The notes beneath the pieces were generated by a model. It had not been told where the DNA came from and searched no databases. It saw only the letters and a list, made by a program, of their open reading frames with translations. A program made the position numbers and the translations under genes. Below, piece by piece: positions 51,996-61,447 of a stretch of 64,000 nt of DNA (positions within the stretch are counted from its first letter, which is position 1; each line of letters begins with the position of its first letter). Source of the DNA: Jeotgalicoccus nanhaiensis (GTDB lineage Bacteria; Bacillota; Bacilli; Staphylococcales; Salinicoccaceae); NCBI GenBank assembly GCA_004570955.1, contig SPPL01000007.1, forward strand, positions 34,509 through 98,508, read 5' to 3'.

Positions 51996-53940
51996 AATTC
52001 AAGAAGCTGTAACGGAAGAAATATCACCTGAAGAATACAGAGAAAGACGTTTACAAGGATGGCCAGCTAAAGCAGCAGCAATTATCGGAATCATACTTGC
52101 GCTATTTGTATTAATAACATCGAGTTATTTAAATATACAAGAGTTTTACAGAAATACAATTTTTCTTATTCTCATCGTCGTTCTCGGTTTCTTCATTTAT
52201 CCTATGAACAAGAAAAAACCGGGACAAAAATTTTCATATTTAGATTTAGGATTAGCTGTACTTGGTATTATATCGATTGGATATATTACGTTAAACTATA
52301 CAAATTTGCATGTGGAAAGAATGTCGCAAGCAAGCACTTTAGACTACATTTTTGCCGTAGTATGTATTGCAGTACTATTTGAAATCACACGTCGTTCAAT
52401 CGGATGGTTTATACCAATCCTAAGTGTACTTGCAATGATATACGCAGTTTACGGGGCTTACTTCCCAATAGATTTTGCACATTCCGGTTTCAGTCTGGAA
52501 CGACTGTTATATAGAATTTACATGACATCAAACGGTATCTTCGGGAGTACTTTATCTATTGCTTCCACTTATATTGTACTCTTTATATTATTTGGAGCGT
52601 TCTTAAGCGCCAGTGGAGCAAGTAAATTGTTTAATGACTTAGCACTTGCAATTGCAGGACAGCGACGTGGCGGGCCGGCACAAGTTGCAGTTATCACGAG
52701 CGCATTAACAGGAACATTGAACGGAAGTGCTGTTGCTAACGTTGCGACAACAGGAGCATTCACGATCCCTTTAATGAAAAGCATTGGGTTAAAACCTCGT
52801 TTTGCCGCAGGTGTTGAAGCAGCAGCTTCAACAGGTGGTATGATTATGCCTCCTATTATGGGAGCAGCTGCTTTCATTATGGCAGGATTTTTAGGTGTGC
52901 CTTACACAGTAATAGTAGTGGCAGGTATTATTCCTGCATTGCTGTATTATATTGCACTAATCTTTGCTGTGGATACTGAAGCAAAGAAATTAGGTCTGAA
53001 AGGTTTAAGTAAAGATAATATTCCTGCTGTTAAAGCAGTACTGCTTGAGAGAGGAGCTCTGCTGATACCGATTTTAGTTGTATTTGCAGTGCTGCTTACA
53101 GGACGTACTGCAATAATGGCAGGATTTGCAGGTATAATTGCTGCAATAATTACTTCGTATTTAACGAGAGATAAATCGAACAGAATTACTATTACCAAGT
53201 TTTTTGCAGCACTTAATGATGGTGCGAGAGGATCAGTGCAGGTAGCAATTGCCTGTGCGTCTGTAGGAATCATTATTGCCGTAGTTTCAATGAGCGGTGT
53301 TGGTTCAATGCTGGCATATAACGTTATTGATATAGCTGGAGGGAATTTATTCCTTATTCTCCTGATGGTAATGGCAACGTGTATCGTACTTAGTTTTGGT
53401 TTGCCATCGACGGCTTTATATATCGTTGTAGCAGTAACAGCAGCACCGGCACTTGTTCAGGCAGGAATTACACCGCTTGCAGCACATTTCTTTGTCTTCT
53501 ACTTCGGTGCAATGTCAAACGTAACTCCTCCAGTTGCATTAGCAGCATATACAGGGGCGGGTATAGCCAACTCTGATCCGATGAAGACATCGTGGACCGC
53601 ACTCAGATTAGCTTTACCAGGGTTTATAATACCTTTTATTATTGCGTATGATCCTATTTTATTACTGGATACTACAGAAGGGCCTATTGATTATTTTAGA
53701 CTGTTAATCGTTATTATTACAGCTCTAATTGGGGTTTATGCACTGGCAGTCGGTTTAGGCAAATTTGTTAAAACACGATTAAATATCGTTGAACAAATAG
53801 CAATGATAGCAGTAGCTTTCTTATTGATTACAACTGATACTATGATGGATGTAATAGGTATCATTTTATTCGTTGCAGTTATGATTATTCATTATGCAAG
53901 AAGCAGAAAAAAGGTGGAAACGAGCGATGGAGCCTATTAA
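51988..53940 (+). CDS. TRAP transporter fused permease (4TM + 12TM)
   Basis: 650-aa protein with some 16 or more hydrophobic segments: DctQ-like N-terminal part (to about 190) fused to a DctM-like part with GGPAQVAVITSALTGTLNGS, ASTGGMIMPPIMGAAAF and FYFGAMSNVTPPVALAA. Typical partner of TAXI binding proteins. Na+-driven import of a carboxylate. Overlaps the regulator gene after it by 14 bp. Confidence 0.92.
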   Translation: MSKIQEAVTEEISPEEYRERRLQGWPAKAAAIIGIILALFVLITSSYLNIQEFYRNTIFLILIVVLGFFIYPMNKKKPGQKFSYLDLGLAVLGIISIGYITLNYTNLHVERMSQASTLDYIFAVVCIAVLFEITRRSIGWFIPILSVLAMIYAVYGAYFPIDFAHSGFSLERLLYRIYMTSNGIFGSTLSIASTYIVLFILFGAFLSASGASKLFNDLALAIAGQRRGGPAQVAVITSALTGTLNGSAVANVATTGAFTIPLMKSIGLKPRFAAGVEAAASTGGMIMPPIMGAAAFIMAGFLGVPYTVIVVAGIIPALLYYIALIFAVDTEAKKLGLKGLSKDNIPAVKAVLLERGALLIPILVVFAVLLTGRTAIMAGFAGIIAAIITSYLTRDKSNRITITKFFAALNDGARGSVQVAIACASVGIIIAVVSMSGVGSMLAYNVIDIAGGNLFLILLMVMATCIVLSFGLPSTALYIVVAVTAAPALVQAGITPLAAHFFVFYFGAMSNVTPPVALAAYTGAGIANSDPMKTSWTALRLALPGFIIPFIIAYDPILLLDTTEGPIDYFRLLIVIITALIGVYALAVGLGKFVKTRLNIVEQIAMIAVAFLLITTDTMMDVIGIILFVAVMIIHYARSRKKVETSDGAY

Positions 53941-54628
53941 AAAAGAGAAATTATCTGATTTGATATTCGGCAACCTTGTCGAACAAATAAAAAGGGGGGA
54001 TTATAAGATTGGCGATAAGCTCCCTTCCGAAAATGAACTGGCTAATTTTTATAAGGTCAGCCGGGTACCAATCAGGGAAGCATTAAGTAAATTAATTTCC
54101 ATTGGTTATGTAGAATCAAGCCAAGGTAAAGGAACGTATGTGAAAAATACATCTGTTACGGAACAGGTCAAAAAATTTACTTATGGAACTTTCAATAAAA
54201 AAGAGCTCTTTGATTTACTCGAAATGAGAACGGTAATAGAAGTCCGCTCAGCATATTTCGCAGCAGAACGCAGAACTGAAGATGATCTTTTAAAAATTGA
54301 AGAAGCCTTAAATCATTTTAGGAAAATCACTACTAATCAGCAGATTATAGGTATGGAAGCTGACTATGATTTTCATAAAGCTGTGGTTATTTCGACCCAG
54401 AATGATTACCTGATTCAGACATTTAAGAATCTGCAATCAGTACACCGTGATGCACTTGAGTTTTCTCTTAAATTAAATGTCGGAAAACCAAGAAAAAGAG
54501 AACAGGTTTATGATGAGCATGCAATTATTTATGATGCTATTAAAAAACAGAATCCGGAACTTTCAGCCAATTTAATGAAAGAACATTTATTTAATATGAG
54601 AAGAAAACTCGGTGACGATAGAATTTAG
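53927..54628 (+). CDS. GntR-family (FadR-type) transcriptional regulator
   Basis: 233 aa from the ATG at 53927 (AAGGTGG upstream). Winged helix-turn-helix (residues 12-80: KLPSENELANFYKVSRVPIREAL) followed by an FCD-type all-helical ligand domain, with metal-ligand residues E..., D..H and H towards the end (DYDFHKAVV, DEHAIIYDAI, KEHLFNMRR). FCD ligands are mostly organic acids such as lactate, glycolate, citrate. It sits inside the operon and probably senses the 2-hydroxyacid. Confidence 0.88.
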   Translation: MEPIKKEKLSDLIFGNLVEQIKRGDYKIGDKLPSENELANFYKVSRVPIREALSKLISIGYVESSQGKGTYVKNTSVTEQVKKFTYGTFNKKELFDLLEMRTVIEVRSAYFAAERRTEDDLLKIEEALNHFRKITTNQQIIGMEADYDFHKAVVISTQNDYLIQTFKNLQSVHRDALEFSLKLNVGKPRKREQVYDEHAIIYDAIKKQNPELSANLMKEHLFNMRRKLGDDRI

Positions 54629-54637
54629 GTGGTTTAT

Positions 54638-56044
54638 ATGGAAAAGATAATAATAGATAAATTAAATAAGATTTTTAAAGAAAGATTGCTAAAGGCGGTA
54701 GACGAAAGAGTTTCATACAGTTATGACGCTTCTTTTGGCCAGCATATACCGGATTTAGTGGTTCAGGTATTAAGTGCTGAAGAAGTACAAAAAACTGTTG
54801 AAATTGCTGATGAATTTGCAATTCCAATTTATCCAAGAGGAGCGAGTACCAGTTTATCCGGCGGGCCTCTGCCAGTTCACGGCGGTATCGTGATGGATTT
54901 CTCCCAGTGGACTCAAAAACTTGAGATTTATCCAGATGATTTGATTATAAAGGTTAGCCCGGGTGTGAAAACCGGCGATATTCATAGGTTGGCTGAACAT
55001 TATAATTTAATGTACGCTCCAGATCCATCATCATCTTCGATTTGTACTATTGGTGGGAATCTGGCTGAAAACGCTGGAGGACCGAGAGGCGTGAAGTATG
55101 GTGTGACAAAAGATTATGTTATCGGTCTGGAAGTCGTTACTGCTGCAGGAAAGCTGATTAGAACAGGCGGCAGCACTGTAAAGAACGTGACGGGCTATGA
55201 TTTGACCAAATTGCTTATCGGTTCTGAAGGAACTCTTGGAATTATTACTGAAGCGACTTTGCGCTTAATACCTAAACCTTTGGATACGATGACTGCTATG
55301 GTTATTTTTGATGATTTATATACCGCAGGTAAATCAATTTCTAAAATACTGACTGCAGGTGTAAGACCTTCTAAAATGGAAATTCTAGATCAAAATTCAA
55401 TAAATAAAGTAGAAGATTATGCAGAGTTGAATCTTCCAAGAGATGCAGCAGCAATTATCCTTGTTGAAGTGGATGGCGATCCTGAAGTTCTGCCGAAAGA
55501 ACTTGCAGTTATCAAAAAAGCGTTAGAAGAAATTGGAGTTTCTAATGTTCAGGTTGCAGAAAATAAAGAGCAGGAACAAAAACTGTGGCAGGTGCGCAAA
55601 CTGGTTTCTCCTGCAATTGTGACAAGCGGATATACAAAAATATCTGAAGACGCAACAGTACCGCTAAGTAAAATACCGGATATGTTTAAGAAAATTGATG
55701 AAATAAAGAACAAGTACAATCTTAATATTGTTGTTTTCGGACATGCAGGAGATGGTAATTTACATCCTACAATCAACACAAATATGAGAGATGAAGAAGA
55801 AGTGAAAAGAGTTGAGTTTGCAGTTGAAGAAATATTTAACTATGCGATTGAGCTTGGCGGTACGCTATCGGGAGAACATGGGATAGGGACGATGAAGAAA
55901 GCATTTATGCTAAATGAAGTTGGCGATGATGGTCTAGATTTTCAAAAAGCGATTAAAAAAGCCCTGGATCCAAAAAATATTTTAAATCCAGGCAAAATAT
56001 TCCCTGAAAAAGGAGAAAAAAGGTTAGTGTTGCGAAATGGCTAA
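54638..56044 (+). CDS. glcD: FAD-linked oxidase, GlcD/lactate dehydrogenase-like
   Basis: 468 aa from the ATG at 54638 (AGGTGG six bases upstream). PCMH-type FAD domain (YPRGASTSLSGG, DPSSSSICTIGGNLAENAGG, VKNVTGYDLTKL) and the C-terminal FAD-linked oxidase region (FGHAGDGNLHP, GEHGIGTMKK). It resembles GlcD and D-2-hydroxyglutarate/D-lactate dehydrogenases. Next gene overlaps by eight bases. With the Fe-S partner it would pass electrons to the quinone pool. Confidence 0.9.
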   Translation: MEKIIIDKLNKIFKERLLKAVDERVSYSYDASFGQHIPDLVVQVLSAEEVQKTVEIADEFAIPIYPRGASTSLSGGPLPVHGGIVMDFSQWTQKLEIYPDDLIIKVSPGVKTGDIHRLAEHYNLMYAPDPSSSSICTIGGNLAENAGGPRGVKYGVTKDYVIGLEVVTAAGKLIRTGGSTVKNVTGYDLTKLLIGSEGTLGIITEATLRLIPKPLDTMTAMVIFDDLYTAGKSISKILTAGVRPSKMEILDQNSINKVEDYAELNLPRDAAAIILVEVDGDPEVLPKELAVIKKALEEIGVSNVQVAENKEQEQKLWQVRKLVSPAIVTSGYTKISEDATVPLSKIPDMFKKIDEIKNKYNLNIVVFGHAGDGNLHPTINTNMRDEEEVKRVEFAVEEIFNYAIELGGTLSGEHGIGTMKKAFMLNEVGDDGLDFQKAIKKALDPKNILNPGKIFPEKGEKRLVLRNG

Positions 56045-57311
56045 TGCATTATTGAATAAACTGGATATTGAAGCTACTTATGACTGTGTGCAATGTGGTT
56101 ACTGCCTTCCAGTCTGTCCGACATATATAGCGTTCAAAAAAGAGAAACACTCACCGAGAGGTAGAATTAATCTTGTTCAAATGGCTGCGAAAGGTAAAAT
56201 AACCATTGAAGATATGCAGGAAGGGATTGATCTGTGCTTAGGCTGCAGAGCCTGTGAAACAGTCTGCCCGACTAATGTCAGATATGGAGACATACTGATG
56301 TCTGCTGTAGAAGTATTAAAAGAGAATAAAGACATGGGTGTCATAGAGAAGGTTAATCGAACAGCAGCTTTTAAGTTTGCTTTGAAAAACAAAAACGTAT
56401 TAAGAATTATCAATAAAGGACTGTACGCTTATCAGGTATCGGGTATGCAGAAAGTCGTTAAAAATTATAATCTGCTCAAGCCGGTTAAGAAATTTAACCA
56501 AATGAATAAAGCGATGCCGGATGTTATTTTGAGTAAAAGGATTACACGGAATATTAATCCGTTTCGGCGTAATGATTTATCGATTGGCTTTTTTCAGGGA
56601 TGTATCATGGACTCATTCTTTGCAAACATTAATGAACTTGCCGTTAAGATTATGAAGAAACACTATGTACAGGTAACGAATATACCGAAACAGGGATGCT
56701 GCGGTGCACTTCAGCATCATGCAGGAGAGACGGCACAGACAGTGGAACTTGCCATGAAGAATATCGCGGCATACGAAAAATATGACTTTGACTATATTGT
56801 TAATACTATCGGCGGGTGCGGAGCAACTTTAAAAGAGTACGATAAGCTTTTTGAGCCGGGAACTGATTGGCATAAACGTGCCGTGGAATTCACGAATAAA
56901 GTTAGAGACATCTCGCAGATTATGGCATTAATCGATTTGGATCTAGTCCATGGTATCGATAAAAATGCAGTGTATCAGCCTTCATGTCATCTTGAGAATG
57001 TCCAGAAAGTATTCAACGATCCGTTAAAACTGATCAACAAAATTCCGCAGCTTAATTATATAGAAATGCCTCAAAAATCTTTATGCTGCGGGTCTGCAGG
57101 GATATATAATATTTTGCATTTCGATGAATCCATGCAGATTTTAGATTTAAAAATGAATAATGTAAAAATATCAAAACCGAATTTAATAATCACTTCGAAT
57201 CCGGGCTGTCATATTCAGATGCAGCTGGGAGTAGAACGCGAAGGATTGAGTAACGAAATCGCAGTGAAACACATAGTAGAAGTCATTGCAGAAGCTTGCG
57301 GGGTGGAATAA
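56037..57311 (+). CDS. glcF: Fe-S oxidoreductase subunit, GlcF-like
   Basis: 424 aa. N-terminal double 4Fe-4S: CVQCGYCLPVCP and CLGCRACETVCP with following conserved residues. Two CCG domains (GCIMDS...GCCGAL, about 195-225, and CCGSAG about 350) for Cys-rich heterodisulfide-reductase-like binding. Heterodimer partner of the GlcD-like protein. Spacing and overlap: the start lies inside the end of glcD, and the next gene starts one base after its stop. Confidence 0.9.
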   Translation: MANALLNKLDIEATYDCVQCGYCLPVCPTYIAFKKEKHSPRGRINLVQMAAKGKITIEDMQEGIDLCLGCRACETVCPTNVRYGDILMSAVEVLKENKDMGVIEKVNRTAAFKFALKNKNVLRIINKGLYAYQVSGMQKVVKNYNLLKPVKKFNQMNKAMPDVILSKRITRNINPFRRNDLSIGFFQGCIMDSFFANINELAVKIMKKHYVQVTNIPKQGCCGALQHHAGETAQTVELAMKNIAAYEKYDFDYIVNTIGGCGATLKEYDKLFEPGTDWHKRAVEFTNKVRDISQIMALIDLDLVHGIDKNAVYQPSCHLENVQKVFNDPLKLINKIPQLNYIEMPQKSLCCGSAGIYNILHFDESMQILDLKMNNVKISKPNLIITSNPGCHIQMQLGVEREGLSNEIAVKHIVEVIAEACGVE

Positions 57312-58508
57312 GTGAAAGCAGATATTTTAATTGTGGGTGCAGGGATAATTGGTTTGAGTACGGCATATCAATTATCTGAATTGAACCCTGCCAAAAAAAT
57401 TATTGTATTGGATAAAGAGTCGAGAGCTGCCGAACATCAGACTGGACATAATAGCGGAGTAATACACTCCGGTATTTATTACCGTCCGGGCTCTTATAAA
57501 GCGGAATTTGCGAAAAATGGTTCGGCGTCAATGATAGAGTTTTGTCAAACACATAATGTAGAGTATAACCAGTGCGGAAAAGTAATCGTAGCAACTGAGG
57601 AAGAAGAACTGGACCGGATGCGAAATTTATATAAGCGTGGTGTAGAAAACGGTCTGGATGTTACACTGCTGGATGGAGAAACGGTACGCAAAATCGAGCC
57701 GTATGTTAATACTGTCGGCGGTATTCATGTGAAAAATACTGGTATCGTTAATTTCCGTGAAGTCACTGAGAAATTTGGTGAACTATTTATAAATAACGGC
57801 GGGGAAATTCATTACAATAATAAAGTTGAAGCGGTAAAAAATAACGCAGATACGATTGAAGTGAGGACGAACAAAACCGTTTATGAAGCAGATTACCTTG
57901 TTAACTGTGCAGGTCTGTACAGTGACAAACTAGCTAAGTTGAGCGGGATTGATACTGACGTTAAGATAATCCCGTTCAGAGGAGAGTACTTTAAGCTGCA
58001 TAAAGATGTGGAGAAGTACGTTAAAACATTAATCTATCCGGTACCAAACCCTGAACTGCCGTTCCTCGGAGTGCATTTTACAAATATGGTTGGCGGGGGT
58101 GTGGATGTAGGTCCGAACGCTGTGCTTGGATTTAAAAAAGAAGCCTACAAGAAAATCGGTTTTGATAAATCAGAGACTCTGGAAATATTAACATTCCCTG
58201 GACTTTATCGAATGGGATTAAAGAACGTTAAAGAAGCAATTGGAGAATATTACAGATCGTTTAATAAAAAAGCATTTGTTAAAGCAGCACAAAAATTAAT
58301 ACCTCTTATTAAAGCGAGTGAGATAACACCTATGGAAGCAGGGGTCAGAGCTCAGGCAATGAAACCGGATGGCACACTGCTGGATGATTTTTACTTTGAA
58401 GAAAATGATCTCAGTATTCATGTGCTGAATGCACCATCACCTGCGGCAACATGCTCAATTGAAATAGGAAAAGAAATTGCTCAGCGTTTTAATTCCAAAT
58501 TTAGTTAA
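57312..58508 (+). CDS. lhgO: L-2-hydroxyglutarate oxidase/dehydrogenase (LhgO family)
   Basis: 398-aa DAO-type flavoprotein from a GTG. Dinucleotide motif GAGIIGLSTA (9-18), then HNSGVIHSGIYYRPGSYKA, characteristic of LhgO, GGVDVGPNAV and the C-terminal GVRAQAM. It oxidises L-2-hydroxyglutarate to 2-oxoglutarate and feeds electrons to quinone. With TAXI-TRAP, GntR, GlcD and GlcF in one tightly packed unit it suggests use of both enantiomers of a 2-hydroxyacid. Hairpin array 3 follows. Confidence 0.85.
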   Translation: MKADILIVGAGIIGLSTAYQLSELNPAKKIIVLDKESRAAEHQTGHNSGVIHSGIYYRPGSYKAEFAKNGSASMIEFCQTHNVEYNQCGKVIVATEEEELDRMRNLYKRGVENGLDVTLLDGETVRKIEPYVNTVGGIHVKNTGIVNFREVTEKFGELFINNGGEIHYNNKVEAVKNNADTIEVRTNKTVYEADYLVNCAGLYSDKLAKLSGIDTDVKIIPFRGEYFKLHKDVEKYVKTLIYPVPNPELPFLGVHFTNMVGGGVDVGPNAVLGFKKEAYKKIGFDKSETLEILTFPGLYRMGLKNVKEAIGEYYRSFNKKAFVKAAQKLIPLIKASEITPMEAGVRAQAMKPDGTLLDDFYFEENDLSIHVLNAPSPAATCSIEIGKEIAQRFNSKFS

Positions 58509-58533
58509 AAAAATTATTAATTTAAATGTTCGT

Positions 58534-58623
58534 GCCACCGAAAACTGACGGCGGCACACAATGAGTGATCTTGTGCCACCGAGAACCCCGCGGCGGCACA
58601 CAGCACATATTCTCGCGCCGCCG
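58534..58623. repeat. Hairpin array 3: two 41-bp stem-loop units plus remnant
   Basis: GCCACCG at 58534 and 58575 (41 bp apart), each with right arm CGGCGGC; a GCCGCCG remnant at 58617. Spacers are array-specific (ACACAATGAG...). Between the convergent lhgO and aminotransferase genes, as with arrays 1 and 2. Confidence 0.85.
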
Positions 58624-58649
58624 TGAGAAATATAGACTTATTTAATCGC

Positions 58650-58686
58650 AAAAAGGTTCACCGAAAGTTTCCGGTGAACCTTTTTG
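58650..58686. terminator. Bidirectional terminator between lhgO and aminotransferase
   Basis: AAAAAGGTTCACCG and CCGGTGAACCTTTTT around aaagttt. Confidence 0.9.
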
Positions 58687-58692
58687 TATTTA

Positions 58693-59844
58693 TTAGCTTA
58701 AATTCTCCACAAATGCTTCCAGCCTGTTCATGCCTTCTTCAAGTGTTTCAATTGAACTCGCAAATGAGATACGGATGTGGCCGGCGCCGTGTTCGGAGAA
58801 GGCGGAGCCCGGAACGACTGCCATATGTTTTTCTTTCAGCAATGCTGTCGCGAAGTCCCAGTCGTCCATTCCCGTAAACGAGATGTCGGGGAAGATGTAA
58901 AAAGCACCACCCGGTTTTTCGACTGTACATCCCATTTTGATGAGTCTGCTGTAAACATAATCACGGCGTTTCAAGAATTCTTTATTCATTACTTTCGGAT
59001 AATCGCGGGCATTCGTCAGTGCTTCAAGTGCTGCATACTGACTCGGCACCGCTGCACAGATTGAGTTATTTAAATGCACTTTCAATATTTCATCGCTTAA
59101 ATGTCTTGGTGATAATGTATAGCCGACTCTCCAGCCGGTCATCGAGTGTGATTTCGACACACCGTGAATGAGTATCGTTTTATCGCGTATATTTTCTATG
59201 CTGCCGAACGAAATATGCTGATTCTCATAAACATTTTCACTGTAAATTTCATCGCTGATGAGGAAAAGATTTTGGCTGCTGATAAAATCCGCAATATTTT
59301 TTACGTCTTTTTCCGATAAAGATGCGCCTGTCGGGTTAGATGGATAGTTTAAGAGCACAGCTTTAGTGTTATTAGTAACTAAAGCCTCCAGCTTTTCAAT
59401 ATCCGGAATGAATTGTGTATCGCTGACATCGAGATATTTAACAACACCGCCATTCAATTTAATCAGCGATTCGTAGGCTGGGTATGCAGGGGCGGTAATA
59501 ATGACTTCATCGCCTTCGGTTAAAATCGTGCGGAGGACTGAGTCGAGTGCTTCACTCGCGCCGTTTGTAATGACAACTTCATCAGCAGTGTAATGCGCAT
59601 TATACTTCTCTGCAAAAAAGTCTGCAGCGGCCTCCCGCAGTTCGACGATACCGGCGTTTAAAGAGTAACCGGTTTTATTATTGCTGATGGCTGTAATCGC
59701 CGCTTCCTTCACACTTTCAGGTGTAGGAAAATCAGGCTGTCCGATGGTTAAATTGACACCGTCATGAAAAAGCTGAACCTGGTTTGAAAAGACTCTGATT
59801 CCCGGGATGGATAAAGCTGTCGCACGCGGATTTAATTCTGGCAT
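58693..59844 (-). CDS. Class I/II pyridoxal-phosphate aminotransferase (PatA-like)
   Basis: 383 aa from the ATG at 59844 (AGGAG eight bases upstream; GTG at 59853 is too close). Fold-type I motifs: TGYSLNAGIVELREA, YPSNPTGA, ISDEIYSE and the PLP lysine in HGVSKSHSMTGWRVGY. It resembles N-acetyl-LL-diaminopimelate aminotransferase (PatA/DapX). Single gene. Substrate assignment is by family resemblance. Confidence 0.85.
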   Translation of the reverse strand: MPELNPRATALSIPGIRVFSNQVQLFHDGVNLTIGQPDFPTPESVKEAAITAISNNKTGYSLNAGIVELREAAADFFAEKYNAHYTADEVVITNGASEALDSVLRTILTEGDEVIITAPAYPAYESLIKLNGGVVKYLDVSDTQFIPDIEKLEALVTNNTKAVLLNYPSNPTGASLSEKDVKNIADFISSQNLFLISDEIYSENVYENQHISFGSIENIRDKTILIHGVSKSHSMTGWRVGYTLSPRHLSDEILKVHLNNSICAAVPSQYAALEALTNARDYPKVMNKEFLKRRDYVYSRLIKMGCTVEKPGGAFYIFPDISFTGMDDWDFATALLKEKHMAVVPGSAFSEHGAGHIRISFASSIETLEEGMNRLEAFVENLS

Positions 59845-59982
59845 GTGTTTCACTCCTATAATGAACTATTCTATCTATTATAGAATTTTCAGTTAATAAA
59901 AAGCAAATCGAATTCTTATTTGTATAATATTGCATTTTAATTTATAATTATTAGAAAATAACTAAGGGGAGCTGACAGGGTC

Positions 59983-60984
59983 ATGAGAAAATATACGTTA
60001 CTGGCAGGTGTTTTATCATTTTTACTGCTCCTTGCGGCATGCGGCAAGGACGACGGCAGTATCACGCTGCAGTTTGGACACGCTTTGCCGCCGGATACGA
60101 ATCAGGCAATGCAAATCAACGAAATGGCTGAAGCAGTGGAAGAAGAGACGGAGGGCAGGGTGAAATTTGAAATTTATCCGAATTCACAGCTCGGCAGTGA
60201 AACGGAAATGCTCCAGCAGGTCGATGTCGGGGCAATGAACGGCCTTGCGGTAATGGTCGGTTCTATGCAGACTATGGATATGAGGCTGGCTATAGAAGAT
60301 CTGCCGTACATGTGGCCGAGCGAGCAGGAAGCGCGAGATGCTTATGACGGTGAATTTGGAGAGTACATAGCAGATATTGTTGAAGAATATGGTATGCATA
60401 CGGCGGGATATTTAGAATGGGGCTTCCGCCACGTAACAAACAATGAGGGACCGGTCGTCCAGCCGGAAGATTTAAAGGGAATGAATATCAGAGTGGCGGA
60501 AACAGCACTTCGCGTCGATACGTTTGAGCAAGCCGGAGCCCTGCCGACAGTTATGGCTTTCAGTGAAGTATACGGGGCACTGCAGCAGGGCGCGCTTGAT
60601 GCGCAGGAAAATCCGCTCGCGAATATCGTTGCACCGCGTTTTAATGAAGTACAGGACTACTTATCGCTGACCGGCCATTTTTATAACACGGTCATGATTG
60701 TAATCGACGGAGAAACCTGGGAGGAAATCAGTGCCGAAGATCAGGAAATACTCACAGATGAAATCGATAAAATTTCGAAAGGAATTCAAGCAGCGAATGA
60801 CGAAACAGAGTCGGAGCATATAGAGTTTCTTGCCGAAAATGGGATGGAAGTTAACGATGATGTTGATAAAGAAGCCTTCAGAGAAGCAATGATGCCTGTA
60901 TATGACAAATGGGAAGAGGAAGTATTCGGCAAGGAAATGATGGATATGTACCGCAGAAATTCCGGATGGGGGGAAGATGAATAA
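59983..60984 (+). CDS. dctP: TRAP transporter substrate-binding lipoprotein DctP
   Basis: 333 aa. Signal MRKYTLLAGVLSFLLLLAAC, lipobox LAAC. DctP-type motifs LQFGHALPPDTNQAMQ, IYPNSQLGSE, KGMNIRVAE and EVYGALQQGALDAQENPL, with the conserved Arg near 168 for carboxylate binding. Delivers a carboxylate to DctQM. AAGGGGAGC before the ATG. First of a five-gene run. Confidence 0.92.
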   Translation: MRKYTLLAGVLSFLLLLAACGKDDGSITLQFGHALPPDTNQAMQINEMAEAVEEETEGRVKFEIYPNSQLGSETEMLQQVDVGAMNGLAVMVGSMQTMDMRLAIEDLPYMWPSEQEARDAYDGEFGEYIADIVEEYGMHTAGYLEWGFRHVTNNEGPVVQPEDLKGMNIRVAETALRVDTFEQAGALPTVMAFSEVYGALQQGALDAQENPLANIVAPRFNEVQDYLSLTGHFYNTVMIVIDGETWEEISAEDQEILTDEIDKISKGIQAANDETESEHIEFLAENGMEVNDDVDKEAFREAMMPVYDKWEEEVFGKEMMDMYRRNSGWGEDE

Positions 60985-61447
60985 TATGACGAAAGCATTG
61001 GTGAAAGTTTTATATATTGCATGTGCAGTTGTGATTGCACTGCTTACTTTGATCGTACTGACGCAGGTCGTATCGAGATTTTTTGATTACTCCATGCCGG
61101 GAACTGAAGAACTGTCCCGTCTTTTAGTGGTCTGGATGACTTTTCTTGGAATGAGTGTCGCTGTTTATGAACGTGGGCATCTGGCGGTAAATTTCTTTGT
61201 AAAACGCGCAGGGGACAGTTTGCGGCCTTACTTATATTTAACAGTTAATATACTGCTCGGCCTGTTCTTTCTGGTGCTGACAGTGTACGGCTTTATATTC
61301 TCTTATCAGTCACTCGACTTTACATCATCGACGCTGCAGCTGCCGATGACGGTATTTTATCTGGCGATACCGGTCAGCAGTCTGCTGTCGCTGTACTTTT
61401 TAATCTTAAATGCCTGGAAACCTCAGAATGAAAGCGAGGCGGTATAA
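60977..61447 (+). CDS. dctQ: TRAP transporter small permease DctQ
   Basis: 156 aa, four transmembrane helices with the PGTEELSRLLVVWMTFLGMSVAVYERGHLAV core of DctQ. Start overlaps dctP by eight bases; a second ATG at 60986 is possible. Its TAATG end couples it to dctM. Confidence 0.92.
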   Translation: MNNMTKALVKVLYIACAVVIALLTLIVLTQVVSRFFDYSMPGTEELSRLLVVWMTFLGMSVAVYERGHLAVNFFVKRAGDSLRPYLYLTVNILLGLFFLVLTVYGFIFSYQSLDFTSSTLQLPMTVFYLAIPVSSLLSLYFLILNAWKPQNESEAV

